The translations under genes and the position numbers were made by a program. This document shows, in pieces, positions 22,480 through 34,793 of a stretch of DNA of 64,000 bases. Below the pieces are notes generated by a model. It was given only the letters and a program-made list of their open reading frames with translations, searched no databases and was not told the DNA's origin. This DNA comes from Zhengitettix transpicula (lineage: Eukaryota > Arthropoda > Insecta > Orthoptera > Tetrigidae), in NCBI GenBank assembly GCA_037074705.1, contig CM073593.1:103873738-103937737 (forward strand), in the 5' to 3' direction. Every line of letters begins with the position of its first letter. Position 1 is the stretch's first letter.

Positions 22480-23260
22480 GCGAGGTGACTGTCGTGACTC
22501 ATCGAACTCGAGAAGAATTTGTTTCTGACTCGGTTTCAATCTGTAGAAACTGTTGCTGAGACCCTGCATAAGTGTTCTTCTTCTTCCCCTCTGCGTAATT
22601 CGTGGCAGTGGGAGGATCAGGGTGTGGTTGGATCCGTCCTCGGATCACGGTAGGTTTATTTCTATTCATTTTCTTTCTTCCTTTTTTTTTTTTGCTCCCT
22701 TCCCGTCCGAGCCTCCTCACACCTTCTGAAGGGAGATGACGTCAGCCTTAACAAGGCAGCTTAAGTAAATTATTGCTGTCCTCCTATTTCAGTTCGAATC
22801 CCAGGGTTTACGGCTCCCTAATCCCTTCTCCCGCTCTTCACGCGGTCGTCAACAAAATAATTTGTGGAATTATTTTCGCCGCCTAGCTGGTAATTTGAAA
22901 GATTAAACTCGGCGGGATCCCCCTCGCGCTTCCCCACCTCGCGTTACCTTGTCAGCCTGCAGCGGCAACAACAAAACATCATCCATTTGGAAATGGGATG
23001 TGTCTGCCGCCGTGCAGCAGGGGCGGCCGGGGGCGGGCGTCCGGGGGGCGAAGCGCGGGGAGGCGGCAAAAATATGAACACGCTTGTACACACGGCCGGT
23101 ATTGTTGTCGAGTGGACGTGTTCAACACTGTGTACAGGGGAAGGGCCAAGTGTTTCATAAATGAAGTGTCCCGGAGCTCGAGAACCGTCACAGAGAGCGT
23201 GCAGGGGTCACGTGGTCGATGCCAGTACACAGTGGAACCAGGTCCACCATTGCAAAAATA
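22480..23260. other. GC-richer, repeat-poor block
   Basis: GC-rich especially 22900-23230, with TGACGTCA at 22737-22744. ORFs of up to 109 codons on both strands overlap one another and have no recognised domain. AGTTCGAATCCC at 22791-22802 looks like a tRNA B box, but no A box lies at the right distance. Confidence 0.4.
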
Positions 23261-26210
23261 ATACTTCATTGGTACATCGAACATCCAAGCTGTACTATTG
23301 TACATCATACAATATAATACAATCCGATTTGCCCTTTTTTACGGTCAGGTGAATGTTGTCGTATGTCTTCGTATTATATTAGTGAATACTCTTACTTAAT
23401 TGAAATAAATATATATTCTTACTTACAAAGCAGGCTGTTCATTCAAAGAACTGGTAATTTTACGAAAATTGATTTTCTTGATAACGATGGTCTTAACTAT
23501 TCTTTACTACATGATATAAATTTTATTACATATATTTTACAAGGATAATAACGACAAAAAACGCACGAAAGTATTAAATGAATCATTTACACTGAAGCTT
23601 TCGTGAGGATTATGGAATCAAAACACGATTAATATCAGTTTCTTCCTGTATTCGAATACAGAAACCTACCCACCACTTTGACTAACAATCAACATATACA
23701 TCTTAGATTTTTTCTTTACCTTAAAAATTATGTGCGAAATACCGATCAATAATTACGGCAAAATCTACGAAGCAATCAATACCTAGGTTCTGTTCAAATA
23801 ACGACTATAGCAAATATTTTCCGAGAAAAAAAATTGAAAAAAAATTGTAAAATTTTCCACGTATTATTAGAAAAAACGTGTTAATTTTATCAAATTAATT
23901 TCCAAACTTAATCCTAATCAGTTAGTCTCTGCTTCGTGGCTTCCTTATCTCATTTATTCCATTAAGAATAATGGTGAATATCCCCTTGCGAGTATGCAAC
24001 TGTCAGCGCTGAAATGCAGAATGGGTTGCGCACGTGATAGGCGTATATATAAAATTACATTATATACTATGCAAATTATAAATATTAAAAAGTGCATGGG
24101 TTTAGAGTTACACAGCTTAATTTTAAGAATTATATACTCATACTATTTCAATTTCCAGTCTTTAAAATAATATCAAATAATTACACATCAACTAAGTGAA
24201 TGAAGATGTGTTTAAGGGAATGCAATTGTGCATTTATTAACGAACAATAAATAAATAAAAATTTGGTTCACATACAGGAGTAGTATTAAACATAAGATGA
24301 TTTCAGGGACAATAGGAAAATAAGGCCTGTATCAGTACAAAAATATTATCGAAGTACACCACAATAAGGTACGAAAACATGCGAACTAATAAAATAATAA
24401 GACAAAGTAGTGGCATCGTTAATATGAAAATATATTAAATATTTTATTGCAATTCTTACACCTCTAGTTGAAGCAAACTTAACAGAGAACACTTGCACTA
24501 TTTTTAAAGTATTTATTATTTCTTAATAGTTGAGTAAAAAGCCGTCAAGCCACAATTATCCTCAAGTCCACATTAACAATTTCGGAACTCCAGAACGAGT
24601 TATTATTTAACGTCAAAAAGACCGTTTTATATAAAGGCATCATCCGAAATTAAATAAAAAATGTTCATTAATGTTTAATTGTAACATGTTTAATAAATTT
24701 TCACATTATTTTATTATAAATAACATGTTTATAAAACTTGGTTGTGTCTAAATTTTTAGATATTCAGACTTGCAAAAATTTATATATACTGACCAAAAAT
24801 AAAAGGTACGTCATTACCATGTTCTGATATTTATTTTATTAAAATGTATTACTGACGTATTTGTCTTGCTTATTATTTTATAATTCAATAAAATCGTTTG
24901 CCGCATCTTTTATTTAGCCTACACACTATGCAACCCACATACAGTCCATGTTTCTATTGTTGCATAACCATAAGGCGCGAAATGAATATAACTGTACATA
25001 GACCTAAAATATTCTATAATTATAAACTAGCTTAGACTGCTTCGATTCTGCACATGTATAATATACTAAATATTAATTATTATTTATTACAACTTGATTA
25101 AATACCAGCCCCAGAATGAATTAAAAATACCAGTCGCTCTGAAATATTAGTCTACAAAACTTCATGCACATATATTAATTACACTGAATTTTAATTTAGT
25201 TTTTTATAATATTAATTAATTCAATGTAAATTAATGTTATTAGTCTGTCCTTAAATGTAGTAAAAAATTAATAGATAATAAAAAAACCTATGATTTCGTA
25301 CGTTATAGGCAATTATTTCAACATTATTTGCTTTTTGTAAATTTATACTGAAGTTTTAATATTTATTTAAAAGAGTGAAACAATAACAGCCAACCACGTA
25401 AAAGCAGAAACTATCAAATTTTGAAACTTTTTCAAATGAATTAATATTTTCTAAATATTAATAAAAACAGTATTATAAAAATAAATTGTTTCGATTAACA
25501 AATATTTCAGTGTTCCTCGGCCAAATATTAATGATTTAAAAGGGAATTGTTGACATAAATTGGATCCCCCAGTGGACAATAAACAAAAATAAAGTATCAG
25601 AAGCACCAGTGAACTTCAAAATACGTCGATAACTTCAATCTGTATGAGTGCACCTAAAAGACTACTCATGCAGAAGCGTAAATGTAACAATATAGATTCA
25701 TCGTAATTCCGTCGACTAATCAGTCATGTGCATCGTTAATTAAGTAAGAGAATCCAATCCGGGCGTACAACTTGATTTGAAAAGGTCAATGAGTCTGATA
25801 CAACGTACGTTTACCCATCCAAATTATTTCCAGACGGCTTCATTTCAACAGTTGGTGTTAATAGCACATCCACGTTCTGCTACAGTACCTGCCGGCGAGA
25901 AGGAAATGGAGTTTATTTGCCGTCAGTTGATGATCTAAATATCGAATTACTCAACATTATCCCCGCTATTACCAGCGCAGAGACTGGTATAAAAATTTAA
26001 AATGTATTAGAAAGGTTATTACTAAATTACAGGGAAATATTACACAAATATGTCTCCAAAACATTTTTTTTCCTCTGATATATTTCACCAATTGACACTA
26101 CAATAAATATAGTCAGATACATCTAAAGACCATTAACAAACCAGGTATATTTTTATAATTAAAAAAATCATAAAATATTTAATTATCAAACACAACAACA
26201 ATTTATTTTT
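23261..26210. other. Very AT-rich unique DNA
   Basis: About 3 kb without a supported gene or any of the repeat families described here. Confidence 0.6.
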
Positions 26211-26768
26211 GGTGTAGACAGGCACTGTATAGGGTAATCCACATAATGACAACTCCCTTCTTATAGCATAGGAAAGGGATTTGAAAGGGGGGATGCGGAA
26301 GGGGGGAGAAAGGTAGGCAAGGGTTAACTAGGGGCCCCCGGGCTATGGTTTAAGGATCCTACCCGGCATTCGCCTAAAAGAAATGCAGGACAAACCCTAG
26401 AAAAACCTGCATCAGGTAGGTCGGGCATTGGGTACTTGTCCCACGCCCTTCCGATAGCGGGAGAGGAGTTTGCTGTGGGGACGCAGCATTCCCTTCTCCG
26501 TGCCTCGACCAGTTTAGGAGGCAGCTGGCCGACTATTCCAATGGGGATAGCGGACAACTCTTACCGTATGCCCAAGGTCTGTGACCCCGGAACATACACC
26601 TCTCAGATCAGGCCGAGGTGCCTCGGCTTGTGGGAACCCTAATTCAAAAACGGAGAGGAAAAGGCATCCCCAAAGGTAGCCTCTCCGTATCTCTCCTAAA
26701 AGGTTCGACCTGCGAGAGAATATCCCTCTCAGGTTACGTGCAAGAGAATTCTCCCGCAGGTCTCTATT
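26211..26768 (-). mobile_element. SINE-A full-length copy, type 2 tail
   Basis: The left end is TTTTTGGTGTAGACAGGCAC, the complement of a 3' end reading TGTCTACACC before the A-run. The usual type ends CTGTTACCC. The right end carries the double hairpin CTGCGAGAGAAT / TTCTCCCGCAGG. Internal sequence is close to the family consensus. Confidence 0.88.
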
Positions 26769-26852
26769 TTTTTTTTTTTAGGGTTACAGGCTACATGAGG
26801 GTAATCCACTTTGGGCAACTCCCCTTTAATAGCATAGGAAGGGGTTTGAAAG
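26769..26852 (-). mobile_element. SINE-A 3'-end fragment
   Basis: A T-run at 26768-26779, then GGGTTACAGGCTACATGAGG to GGAAGGGGTTTGAAAG. Only the last 85 or so bases of the element remain, abutting the previous copy in tandem. Confidence 0.8.
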
Positions 26853-27797
26853 ATACGGCAACGGAACATCAAACTTATTTGTGTGTGTGTGTTTACTTAT
26901 TACATGTATGTATTTATGTAATAAATACATATTGTGTGAAATACGTATTTAGTTTAATAAATCACATAACTAAAAAAGTAATAACTCGAAGGGATGAAGG
27001 GAAAAGGACAATATGTAAAAATACAAATTTATAAAAAAAAATTAAAAATCAAATAATATAATATATAAAACAAAATAAAAGTAATATTCTTCTCTCTTAA
27101 ATATTTTGATAAATTTAATAAAAATGAAATGTTTTCATTATTTATTAATATCAATTAAAAATTAATTAAAAACGAATTCATTCGAAGAATTATTATAATA
27201 ATGATTTTCGTCTGTACAGTTTAAATTATTAATGAGGCGAGGGCAGACATTTTAAAAAAATTATTATTTAATTTAACAACAGAAAGACGCATCATTCATA
27301 TAATTTAAGCTTCCACATTATAAATAATTATCTGTCATTTCCAAACACATCTGTGGAGCGTCATTTTCAAGTAAAGGTTCTTTAATAAATAAAAATAAAA
27401 ATTAAATCACATTTTCGTTCTGCAGTGTACATTTGTAAGTTGCTTTTGTCGCAAGGATGCGTGTTTACTCTCTGCGGTTTCATTTTATTCTTTTGCATCT
27501 CCCGACAGCTGGATATTTGTTCCTCTCCATCGGCCGCGGAAGTCGGCAGTTTCCTCGCAGGATGTGTTTTTCTCCGTTGCGATTTCTCTCTCCAGCTTCC
27601 TCATATCCTTTAACAATTGTTACACATAACACTTACTGTTCTCTTTTTTTTAAGTAGAATCTCCGTGACTACAATCTCGACATAAAGACGACGTACAAAG
27701 CTGTTTCACTCTGATTTAAATAAAAATAAATAAATACACGGCCTTGTCTCATAGAATTATAACGTTTATTTTTTTTAAAAAAAATAATAATAATTTT
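26853..27797. other. AT-rich unique DNA
   Basis: A (GT)n run near 26881-26892. The 27430-27620 stretch is more balanced in composition but no exon is supported. Confidence 0.5.
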
Positions 27798-27830
27798 ACA
27801 AAGTTTCGTCCTCTTTTAGGACGCGTCTTA
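27798..27830 (-). other. Hammerhead-like motif, CTGA box lost
   Basis: On the minus strand GTCC-TAAAAGA-GGAC (a clean 4-bp stem II) is followed by GAAACTTTG. The upstream box reads TAAGACGC and not CTGANGA. Confidence 0.4.
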
Positions 27831-27947
27831 AGGTTGGATAGTTTTCAATAATTTTGCATATAATTCACGCATAAAATTTTAGACACATTTATTTAATAAA
27901 TGAATGAACGTAAAAAAAATTTACGTCATCTCAAAACCCTTTTTGAG

Positions 27948-28110
27948 TTGTGTCAACTGACTCGTAAAGTTGTTTGTATATCCTCGCCCTTGCGTTATCT
28001 TTCACCCTGAAGAAACAAACAATGCTTCCAGAAGCATGGTATTGTGTGTGGTACTTACATGATCACTTCTTCTGTCTGAATTTGGCTGCCTTTCTTGTTA
28101 TTAAATAAAT
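27948..28110 (+). repeat. Diverged hammerhead-motif element arm
   Basis: TGTGTCAACTGACTCGTAAA at the left matches the arm sequence of the 10-kb units. CTGAAGA and a decayed AGAAGCATGG follow, then GTGTGGTA and TCTGTCTGAATTTGGCTG as in the terminal repeats of the paired elements. Confidence 0.5.
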
Positions 28111-28314
28111 GAACAGTTGTAACATCCAAAGGCAGCAGAACAATGCGTCTAAATTTTATATACAAAATTACTAAAAAAAATAGGTCCAACCTGAAACAGG
28201 TCTTAAAATAAGACGAAACGCAGAAACTTTTTTTTTTCTTGTTAATAAAGATTTTATGACTCAAGGCCATATATTTATTTATATCACAATAAATTTTAGG
28301 TATTATTTTCCTCA

Positions 28315-29063
28315 TCTATATAATAAAAAAGGGAGTATATTTGTATGTATGTATGTTTGTATTTACGTTGTTCTTTATACGAATTTTATCGCGTGGACAG
28401 AATGCAACAAAAATTGGTATACGTATTCTGCCAAAATCGAGAACCGGTACTGTGGGGGTGAGAAACCCCTAGAATAAACGTGGAAATAATTATAATTGAA
28501 ATAAGTTACGAATTAGTGTTAAATTACTGCGCGAGACGATGACGTCATAAGTTTTCAATCATTGACGCATCCTAAATATAGTTCTGTATTTCGTAATGAA
28601 ATAAAGCAGAAATATTTTTATTTAATATAAAGTATACATGTGGAAAGAATTATAATTAAAAACCGTGATCATTAAATATTAATTTACTGCGCGCCAAGAG
28701 ACAATGACGTCACGCGAGAGAAAGACGTTACTACGCAACGAACGAAGGAGATTATTAGGAATTAAATAAAGCAGAAATATGTTCTTTAAATAAAAAGTAT
28801 AATTTTATGCAGCAATATTCCATCGAATGATAATAAAGAAGAATACGAATTACTTTACCATCCTTGGGGAAAATGTAAGTTAATTTTCGCGCTGTATTAG
28901 TTGTGAGTCTAGCTAACAATTTCATCAATGTAATATTTCGTAAAGTATGAAGACTGAGTGACGATTATATCCTGAAATACTCAAGGAATATATTTAAGTA
29001 ATCAATTAAATACTTTTTCGAGTTTATATAAATAAGTACACGAGCAACGCCGTAGTACAGTAG
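28315..29063 (+). mobile_element. Helitron-like non-autonomous element
   Basis: It starts TCTATATAATAAAAAAGGGA directly after an A, as expected for Helitrons, which insert between A and T and begin with TC. The 3' end, CGAGCAACGCCGTAGTACAG then TAG, is a degraded form of the CGGGCAACGCCGGG..GCTAG end seen at 30345. Two TGACGTCA palindromes lie at 28540 and 28705. The body matches 8530-9107. No Rep/helicase frame is present. Confidence 0.65.
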
Positions 29064-29896
29064 AAACTTAATGAAGGCATTCCAAGTGTAAGGAAGCGGT
29101 CGGAACAATAATTTTCTCCCATCTTGACCTAATTATTTTGTCACGTTCCGCATTTTTAAATTGACAGCCCTTATTTTAACATAGGGTTGAAAATAAGATG
29201 AACAGTAATTTTATTATCAACACACTCGATGAGGAAAAATAAATATACATAAATCGATTAACTGACATTAGTTAAAAATAAAACGACCCAATCGTCAGAA
29301 ATAATTTAATACAAAATTACAAGACGCTCCTTTTCTGCTTTTAAATTTATTTTTTTTCTGTTACATTAGGGCGTAAAATTCATAATATTACAGGAAATTA
29401 CTAAATTTGTTTTATTCTACTTGTACATGTGACGAGGCTGCAAACCAGGAACGTAACGTCGTGTAATTATGCTGTTAAATTCCTTCCGACTAATTGGCTA
29501 TTTTATTTAGTTATTAAATAAGTTTGTCTACCTTATTTGAAGCACTGACTGTTACGTTTTGTTCATATACGTCAAATTTCATAAACAAAAACGTCAGGGA
29601 ATATGAGATTTGTAAATTTGTAACGGTATTGTTGAGGTAATGTAATTTAAATAATATCTTTTACCTAACACTATATTAAAATATCGTTGACATGTATATT
29701 TGCTCTTTGTGTGGCGTCAATAGAAGGGATGAAAACCCCGTGACGTCTCACGAAGTCGTTTCGCCCTCGATACGACATCTGTTGAGAGGAGAAAAAAATA
29801 TTTTTTTTGGAACGGGGAGGAAAAGAGGCTTGTAGAGGACGTGAAGCACTTCAACGGCTTCCCCCCCCCCCCCACTACCACACGACAAGCCGTTTA
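29064..29896. other. AT-rich unique DNA
   Basis: A run of C (about 29863-29873) lies just before the next element. No gene supported. Confidence 0.5.
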
Positions 29897-30345
29897 TCTT
29901 ATAAATAAAAAAGAGTGTATGTATGTTTGTATGTTTGTTTGTATGTTTGTATATTTGTATGTTCTTTATACAAATCTACACCGGTATAACAAATTTCACC
30001 AAATTTCGTACACGTGTTCTTTACGACCAGGAAACAAACACTGTCGGGGTGAGACATGTCTACCACCCCCAGAAGCGGGGGTGGACAGGGGTGGAAATAT
30101 TTAAACATGCTAAAACAGCCGATATTTTAGTCGGATAATAATTTTTAGGGGTCCAAGATATTGATGGTGTTTCTACCGATGTTTTCTGAATATAATTTTC
30201 ATCCCCGACACCCTGGGAAAAGGGCACCCTTAGGGTTTGGGGTGGAGATGCTTTACAGAAAAATAACGCAAAAGTACCCAAAATTGGAGTCTTATGGATG
30301 GTTATAGATAAATGACATCTCGGGCAACGCCGGGCACCCAGCTAG
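29897..30345 (+). mobile_element. Helitron-like non-autonomous element, both ends intact
   Basis: A 449-bp element between A (29896) and T (30346). Its 5' end is TCTTATAAATAAAAAAGAG followed by a TATG/TTTG-rich stretch. Its 3' end is CGGGCAACGCCGGGCACC then CAGCTAG, giving the CTAG terminus typical of Helitrons with a GC-rich hairpin-capable block just inside. Internal CACCAAATTTCGTACACGTG and AACATGCTAAAACAGCCGAT recur at 56765 and 57179. Confidence 0.72.
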
Positions 30346-31795
30346 TATTTAATAATAATACAGTCAATTACTTAGTATTAACAAATGAATTAGACCTGTT
30401 TCGTATTTCTGCTAGGCAAGATTTAGAAGTTCTCTTCGCTGGAGGGGATCTCATCATGCCGTAATGTATGATATGTAAATAACATGTCAAAGCTACCACA
30501 TTAGCTTATAGATTAAAATGTAATCTGATTGCTGATAAATATAATATTAAAACAAAAACTTATAAAAATCGTCAAGGGTCCGAATCCATCGCAGAACATT
30601 GCAAAATCTATTGTAAATAATCCAGAATGTCGAATATTAAAATCATTCCGTTATCCGAAAATGACTAGTCGATATAAGTTGTAACAGACACGTACGGCAA
30701 TTTTCATAATTATCGACTTCAAACTTCGATAAAAGTCGATGTGAGTTTCTGAAAGTTTCGTCCTTTATTTATTCTCTGAAAGTTTAGTAGTGCTTGGATT
30801 TTTTTAAGAATGTACGTTTTTATAACACGAAAATTAAATGATGAAGAAAACTATTCGTCTTTAGGCTCATTTAGACTCGGTTAAATTAAAACATGGAGGA
30901 CCAGTCTGATGATCAGAAAATTTACGTAAGGTTTTCTTCGATAATTCTGTTTACTTCCCGAGGCAAATCATCCGAAGTGTAGAAAGTCTGGTCATATGAA
31001 ATAATCTGATCACTCAATTGCAAATTTACAATTACAGCGACGAAAAAATTCAGTTTTTTATATAAAAAAAAACGTGTTGTAGGATTTACGTAATTACATA
31101 TGTGAAAGTGTTGTCTCGGTGAAGAGAGGAAAGGAAAAGCAGACGCGGTTTCTGGTTTGTGTCGATGTTGGCAGCGCAGGGGAGGGCAGAACTTTGGAGT
31201 CTGCCTGTGGCTGTAAGTGCGTACAATCCACATCAATTAACGCAGTTGTCGCACAGTGGCGCGGCGAGTTTAATAGCGGCTTCAATTCATGTTTCACCAC
31301 CACCACCACCACCAACCCCCCCCCCCTCGCATCCCCTCTCCTTCACTCACTCAGGTGCGATCGATGCTCTGGCTGCATCAAGACAAACCTGCCGCGACCG
31401 CAACGCCCCTGCCTCACTCACCCACCCACGCGTATCAACATCACCACTGTCAAACTAATATCGTGATGTAGTCTCACGTGCCCTATATTTACAATTACCA
31501 CCACCACGTCCATGTGCTTATCGATCTCTACATGATGCCTATACTCACTCAATTTGCTGTTGGTCACCTTCTTTATTCCCCCCCCCCCCTCCCCCGGTCA
31601 CACGTATCCGGCGTTGCAAAACAGGGATGGTCAAATTAATTAAACAAGTGTAGCAGCTTTGTGGATTTGAAATTTAAAGACGACAGTGGTATTGATGTTG
31701 AGATAATAATTTTAATAAATGTTAAAAACCTATTAGTCAGAAAAAAAATATTACAAAATTTAAAACATGATATTTAAATTTATATATAAAAATCA
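30346..31795. other. Unique DNA
   Basis: (CAC)n and a C-run at 31293-31327 create His/Pro-rich chance ORFs. No gene supported. Confidence 0.5.
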
Positions 31796-31961
31796 GTTCC
31801 TAATTGACACCCTAAAATTTAGTAAAATGCGAGTTTAGTCAAATACGACCCCGTTGTAGTGGTGACGTCACAAATAACTGTGCAGCCTTCATTCGTTGAT
31901 CACAGACGTCGATTTATATCATGTTCTTAATTGACATCCTAAAATTTAGTAAACAGCGAGT
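31796..31961 (+). repeat. Short direct repeat pair
   Basis: A block containing CCTAAAATTTAGTAAA (31809-31824) recurs about 127 bases downstream (31936-31951) with similar flanks. Confidence 0.5.
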
Positions 31962-32660
31962 CTGCATCAGGTCTTATGGTCGGAAGAATTTCACACCGGA
32001 ATTGGAGTCGACACGGGTAGCTTGTAGCGCGATAGTTTTATTATTGATATATATATATATAGAAGTTTCATTTTAATATAATTAGATTTTAGCAAGGGTT
32101 GAGAGCTTGGTAAGTTGGAATTTGAGCAGGCGCCGCCGAGACGGGGAGATAATCCCTTCAGTCTGGAATTGGACACGTATGATGTGGACCCTCGGAAGTT
32201 ACCTGGACTGTCGCACCGTGGGAAACGTTCGCTGAAAATCCCAGCAATTTGAATTAACACGTGACTGCCTGAACCAATGACATTTCTTGGTTCAGGAAAG
32301 ATCGATCCAAAGATGATCGAGACGATCGATTTTTGACATCCAGCGAGGGGCCTGAAAAAGAATAGTAGAGAGACAGAAAAGGACAAACCGTCGCCAGCGA
32401 CGGACGTGCAGCCCCCAACTTGCAGTTTCGAGAGGACCCGGAGAGATCGAGGGTGCCACACGATAACGGCCAGACATCAACGAAGGTAACTGCCAAGTAT
32501 CACAATCCTTGACGCGCCTGGGGGGAATTACTGTAGACCATGTTTAACTGAGATTGTTTTGTCAGGCTAACTGAACACTGTTTATTTATTATTTTTTGTC
32601 CATGTTCAGTTAGATAATTAATAAATTCTATAAACTATCCGTTACTTCATCATTTAAAAA
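31962..32660. other. Unique DNA, possible transcript end
   Basis: A 156-codon minus-strand ORF here has no recognised domain. On the plus strand, CTAACTGAAC (32572-32581) and GTTCAGTTAG (32604-32613) can form a hairpin just before AATAAA near 32619, which is the look of a processed 3' end. No coding frame connects to it. Confidence 0.3.
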
Positions 32661-32730
32661 CCTACCACTACAAGGTCAGTAGGTAGAGCTATCGCCCTGT
32701 GAGCAGAGGTCCCGGATTCGATTCCTGGTT
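32661..32730 (+). mobile_element. tRNA-derived SINE head or tRNA pseudogene
   Basis: GGTCAGTAGGTAGAGC (32674-32689) matches a pol III A box and D-arm. GGATTCGATTCC (32714-32725) matches a B box and T-arm at the normal spacing. The acceptor stem and anticodon stem do not close, so it is not a working tRNA. Confidence 0.6.
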
Positions 32731-34310
32731 TGGTCCAGATTTTTCCACCGAGATTCAAGGAAAGTGACACGACCGAATAGAAACTTGTTCAAGCCTTTAA
32801 AACATTGATGAAAGAACAGCAAGTCCAATAATTAGAAGACGAATGTAAAATTTCTAGAGGCCATCTTTCTATAAGAGTTACAGAGGTGAAAACATATTCA
32901 GAAGAAATGGAACACCTAAACAATATGTATATAGAACGGAAACTAGAAGAATTACGATTAAAATAAAATGTGTACATGATACGGAGCTAGAAAAATGATT
33001 TGTTCGACAAATAGGAAGATAATTGAAGTATTTCATTTTGAACAAACAGCGTTGTGAATTTATTTTTATTTCTGCTCGTGTACATACGGAATATTTACTT
33101 TACACCCGTCCGTAAAGCTCTGCATATTCAAATATTGGCTAGGAAAGAAAACATTAAGTTATAAAAAAAAAATTGCTGCGTGATAACGTTTACCTAACAG
33201 ACAACAGCATTAAAAAAAGAGGAGAGAGAGAGAGAGAAACAACAAACTGCGAACAACAAATCTGAATAATATGGGAATAAGGCAATATCCAAGTTATGCA
33301 AACAACGAGAACATACGTATAAAACAATAACGCGACCATCCGAACAAACACAGTCGATATTGTCGTGTTAGTGGCAAACAAATCCAAACAACTGTGCACA
33401 TGGTTTTGGGGGGCGGGCGGGGGAAAAAAACTCGTACGCAAATACAATTTGTGATATAAAATTACGACCCCCGTTGTTGTAGTAGTGGTAACCAAGTTAT
33501 CTGACGTCATAAACAACTGTGCAGACGTCGAACTGCATGTTAATTCACGCACTACTTTCTCAAAGAACTGGGATTCGACGAGATGCTGAAAAAAAACCCC
33601 AACACATTACCATGTATTCATATAAGAACAAGTGACTGAACACAATGAATAATTTTGAGGTTCCTCACACAGCCGTAGAATGTTTTCATTATGGTGTGCT
33701 TCCGGGACTAAGTGTTGCGTTGGAAACTCCAAACTTGTCAGATTTATCGTCCTCTTGGTAATATTTAAACAATCGGCTTTGAGCTTTGTACTCGTTAAAA
33801 GAAACTGGTTGAAAAGAAAAAAAAAATTCCACCCGTGTTATTCTTAATTAAAACTCTCCCCTCTTTTCTTGGAAGATCTCGTTTGCTTAAGATCACTTTT
33901 ACCAAACGCAACAGAAATGAAAGAGGACGAAAAAGAGTGGGGGGAGGGGGGGGGGAAAGGCCATGAGAGTTATTATGAGGCCCTTTTATTCTCAAGGGAC
34001 GTAAACAGTTTCAACAACTTGAAGAAATAAAATGTAATCCACAGCCGGGAGAAAAACATTAGCAAATTAGAATTTTTTTTTTCATCTTCGTGCAGTCCAC
34101 GAAAATTTCTTACAGATATTTTTTATTGGTCGATTACGACGACGTTCAAATTAACGCTCGTCCTGTAACGAAGTGAGTTTTCACACGGGAAATTAAATCA
34201 TAAAAAAAATCACTTTATCTGCGTTAAATCTGAAAACAGTCTCTATCAAGGGTTTCAGAGTTCCCAACCCTTTTCTTTACCGTTCCCTACCCAAGGCAAA
34301 TTCCCCCCCG
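32731..34310. other. Unique DNA
   Basis: 33466-33545 resembles 31849-31915 (CCCCGTTGTAGTGGT-type block, TGACGTCA, AACTGTGCAG), so both are copies of a minor dispersed repeat. G-runs at 33405-33424 and 33940-33956. No gene supported. Confidence 0.45.
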
Positions 34311-34793
34311 CCCCCTTGTAGGAGAGATACGAAGGGGCTACCTTTGGGGATGCCTTTTCCTCTCCGTTTTTGAACTAAGGTTCCCACATGCCGAGGCACC
34401 TCGGCCTGTTCTGAGAGGTGTATGTTCCGGGGTCACAGACCTTGTGGGCATACGGTAAGAGTTGTCCGCTATTCCCATTGGAATAGTCGGCCAGCTGCCT
34501 CCTAAACTGGTCGAGGCACGGAGAAGGGAATGCTGCGTCCCCACAGCTACTCTTCTCCCGCTATAGGAAGGGCGTGGGACAAGTACCCAATGCCCGACCT
34601 ACCCGATGCAGGTTTTTCTAGGGTTTTCCCTGCATTTTTTCAGGCGAATGCCGGGTAGGATCCTTAAAATACAGCCCGGGGGCCCTAGTTAACCCTTGGC
34701 TACCTTCCTCTACCCTTCCGCATCCCCCCCTTTCAAATCCCTTCCTTTGCTATTATACGTGAATTACCCTCATGTTGCCTGTTGCCCAAAAAA
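34311..34793 (+). mobile_element. SINE-A copy, near full length
   Basis: Starts at CCTTGTAGGAGAGATACG, lacking only the outer 5' hairpin, and ends GCCTGTTGCCCAAAAAAA. It lacks the usual GGGGAGTTGCCACC segment before the tail. Confidence 0.85.

Noticed and set aside
22730..22815. tRNA gene suggested by AGTTCGAATCCC
   Set aside because: No A box at the right distance and no cloverleaf stems.
31991..32461. 156-codon minus-strand ORF
   Set aside because: No recognisable motif or domain, and no splice or polyadenylation context on that strand.
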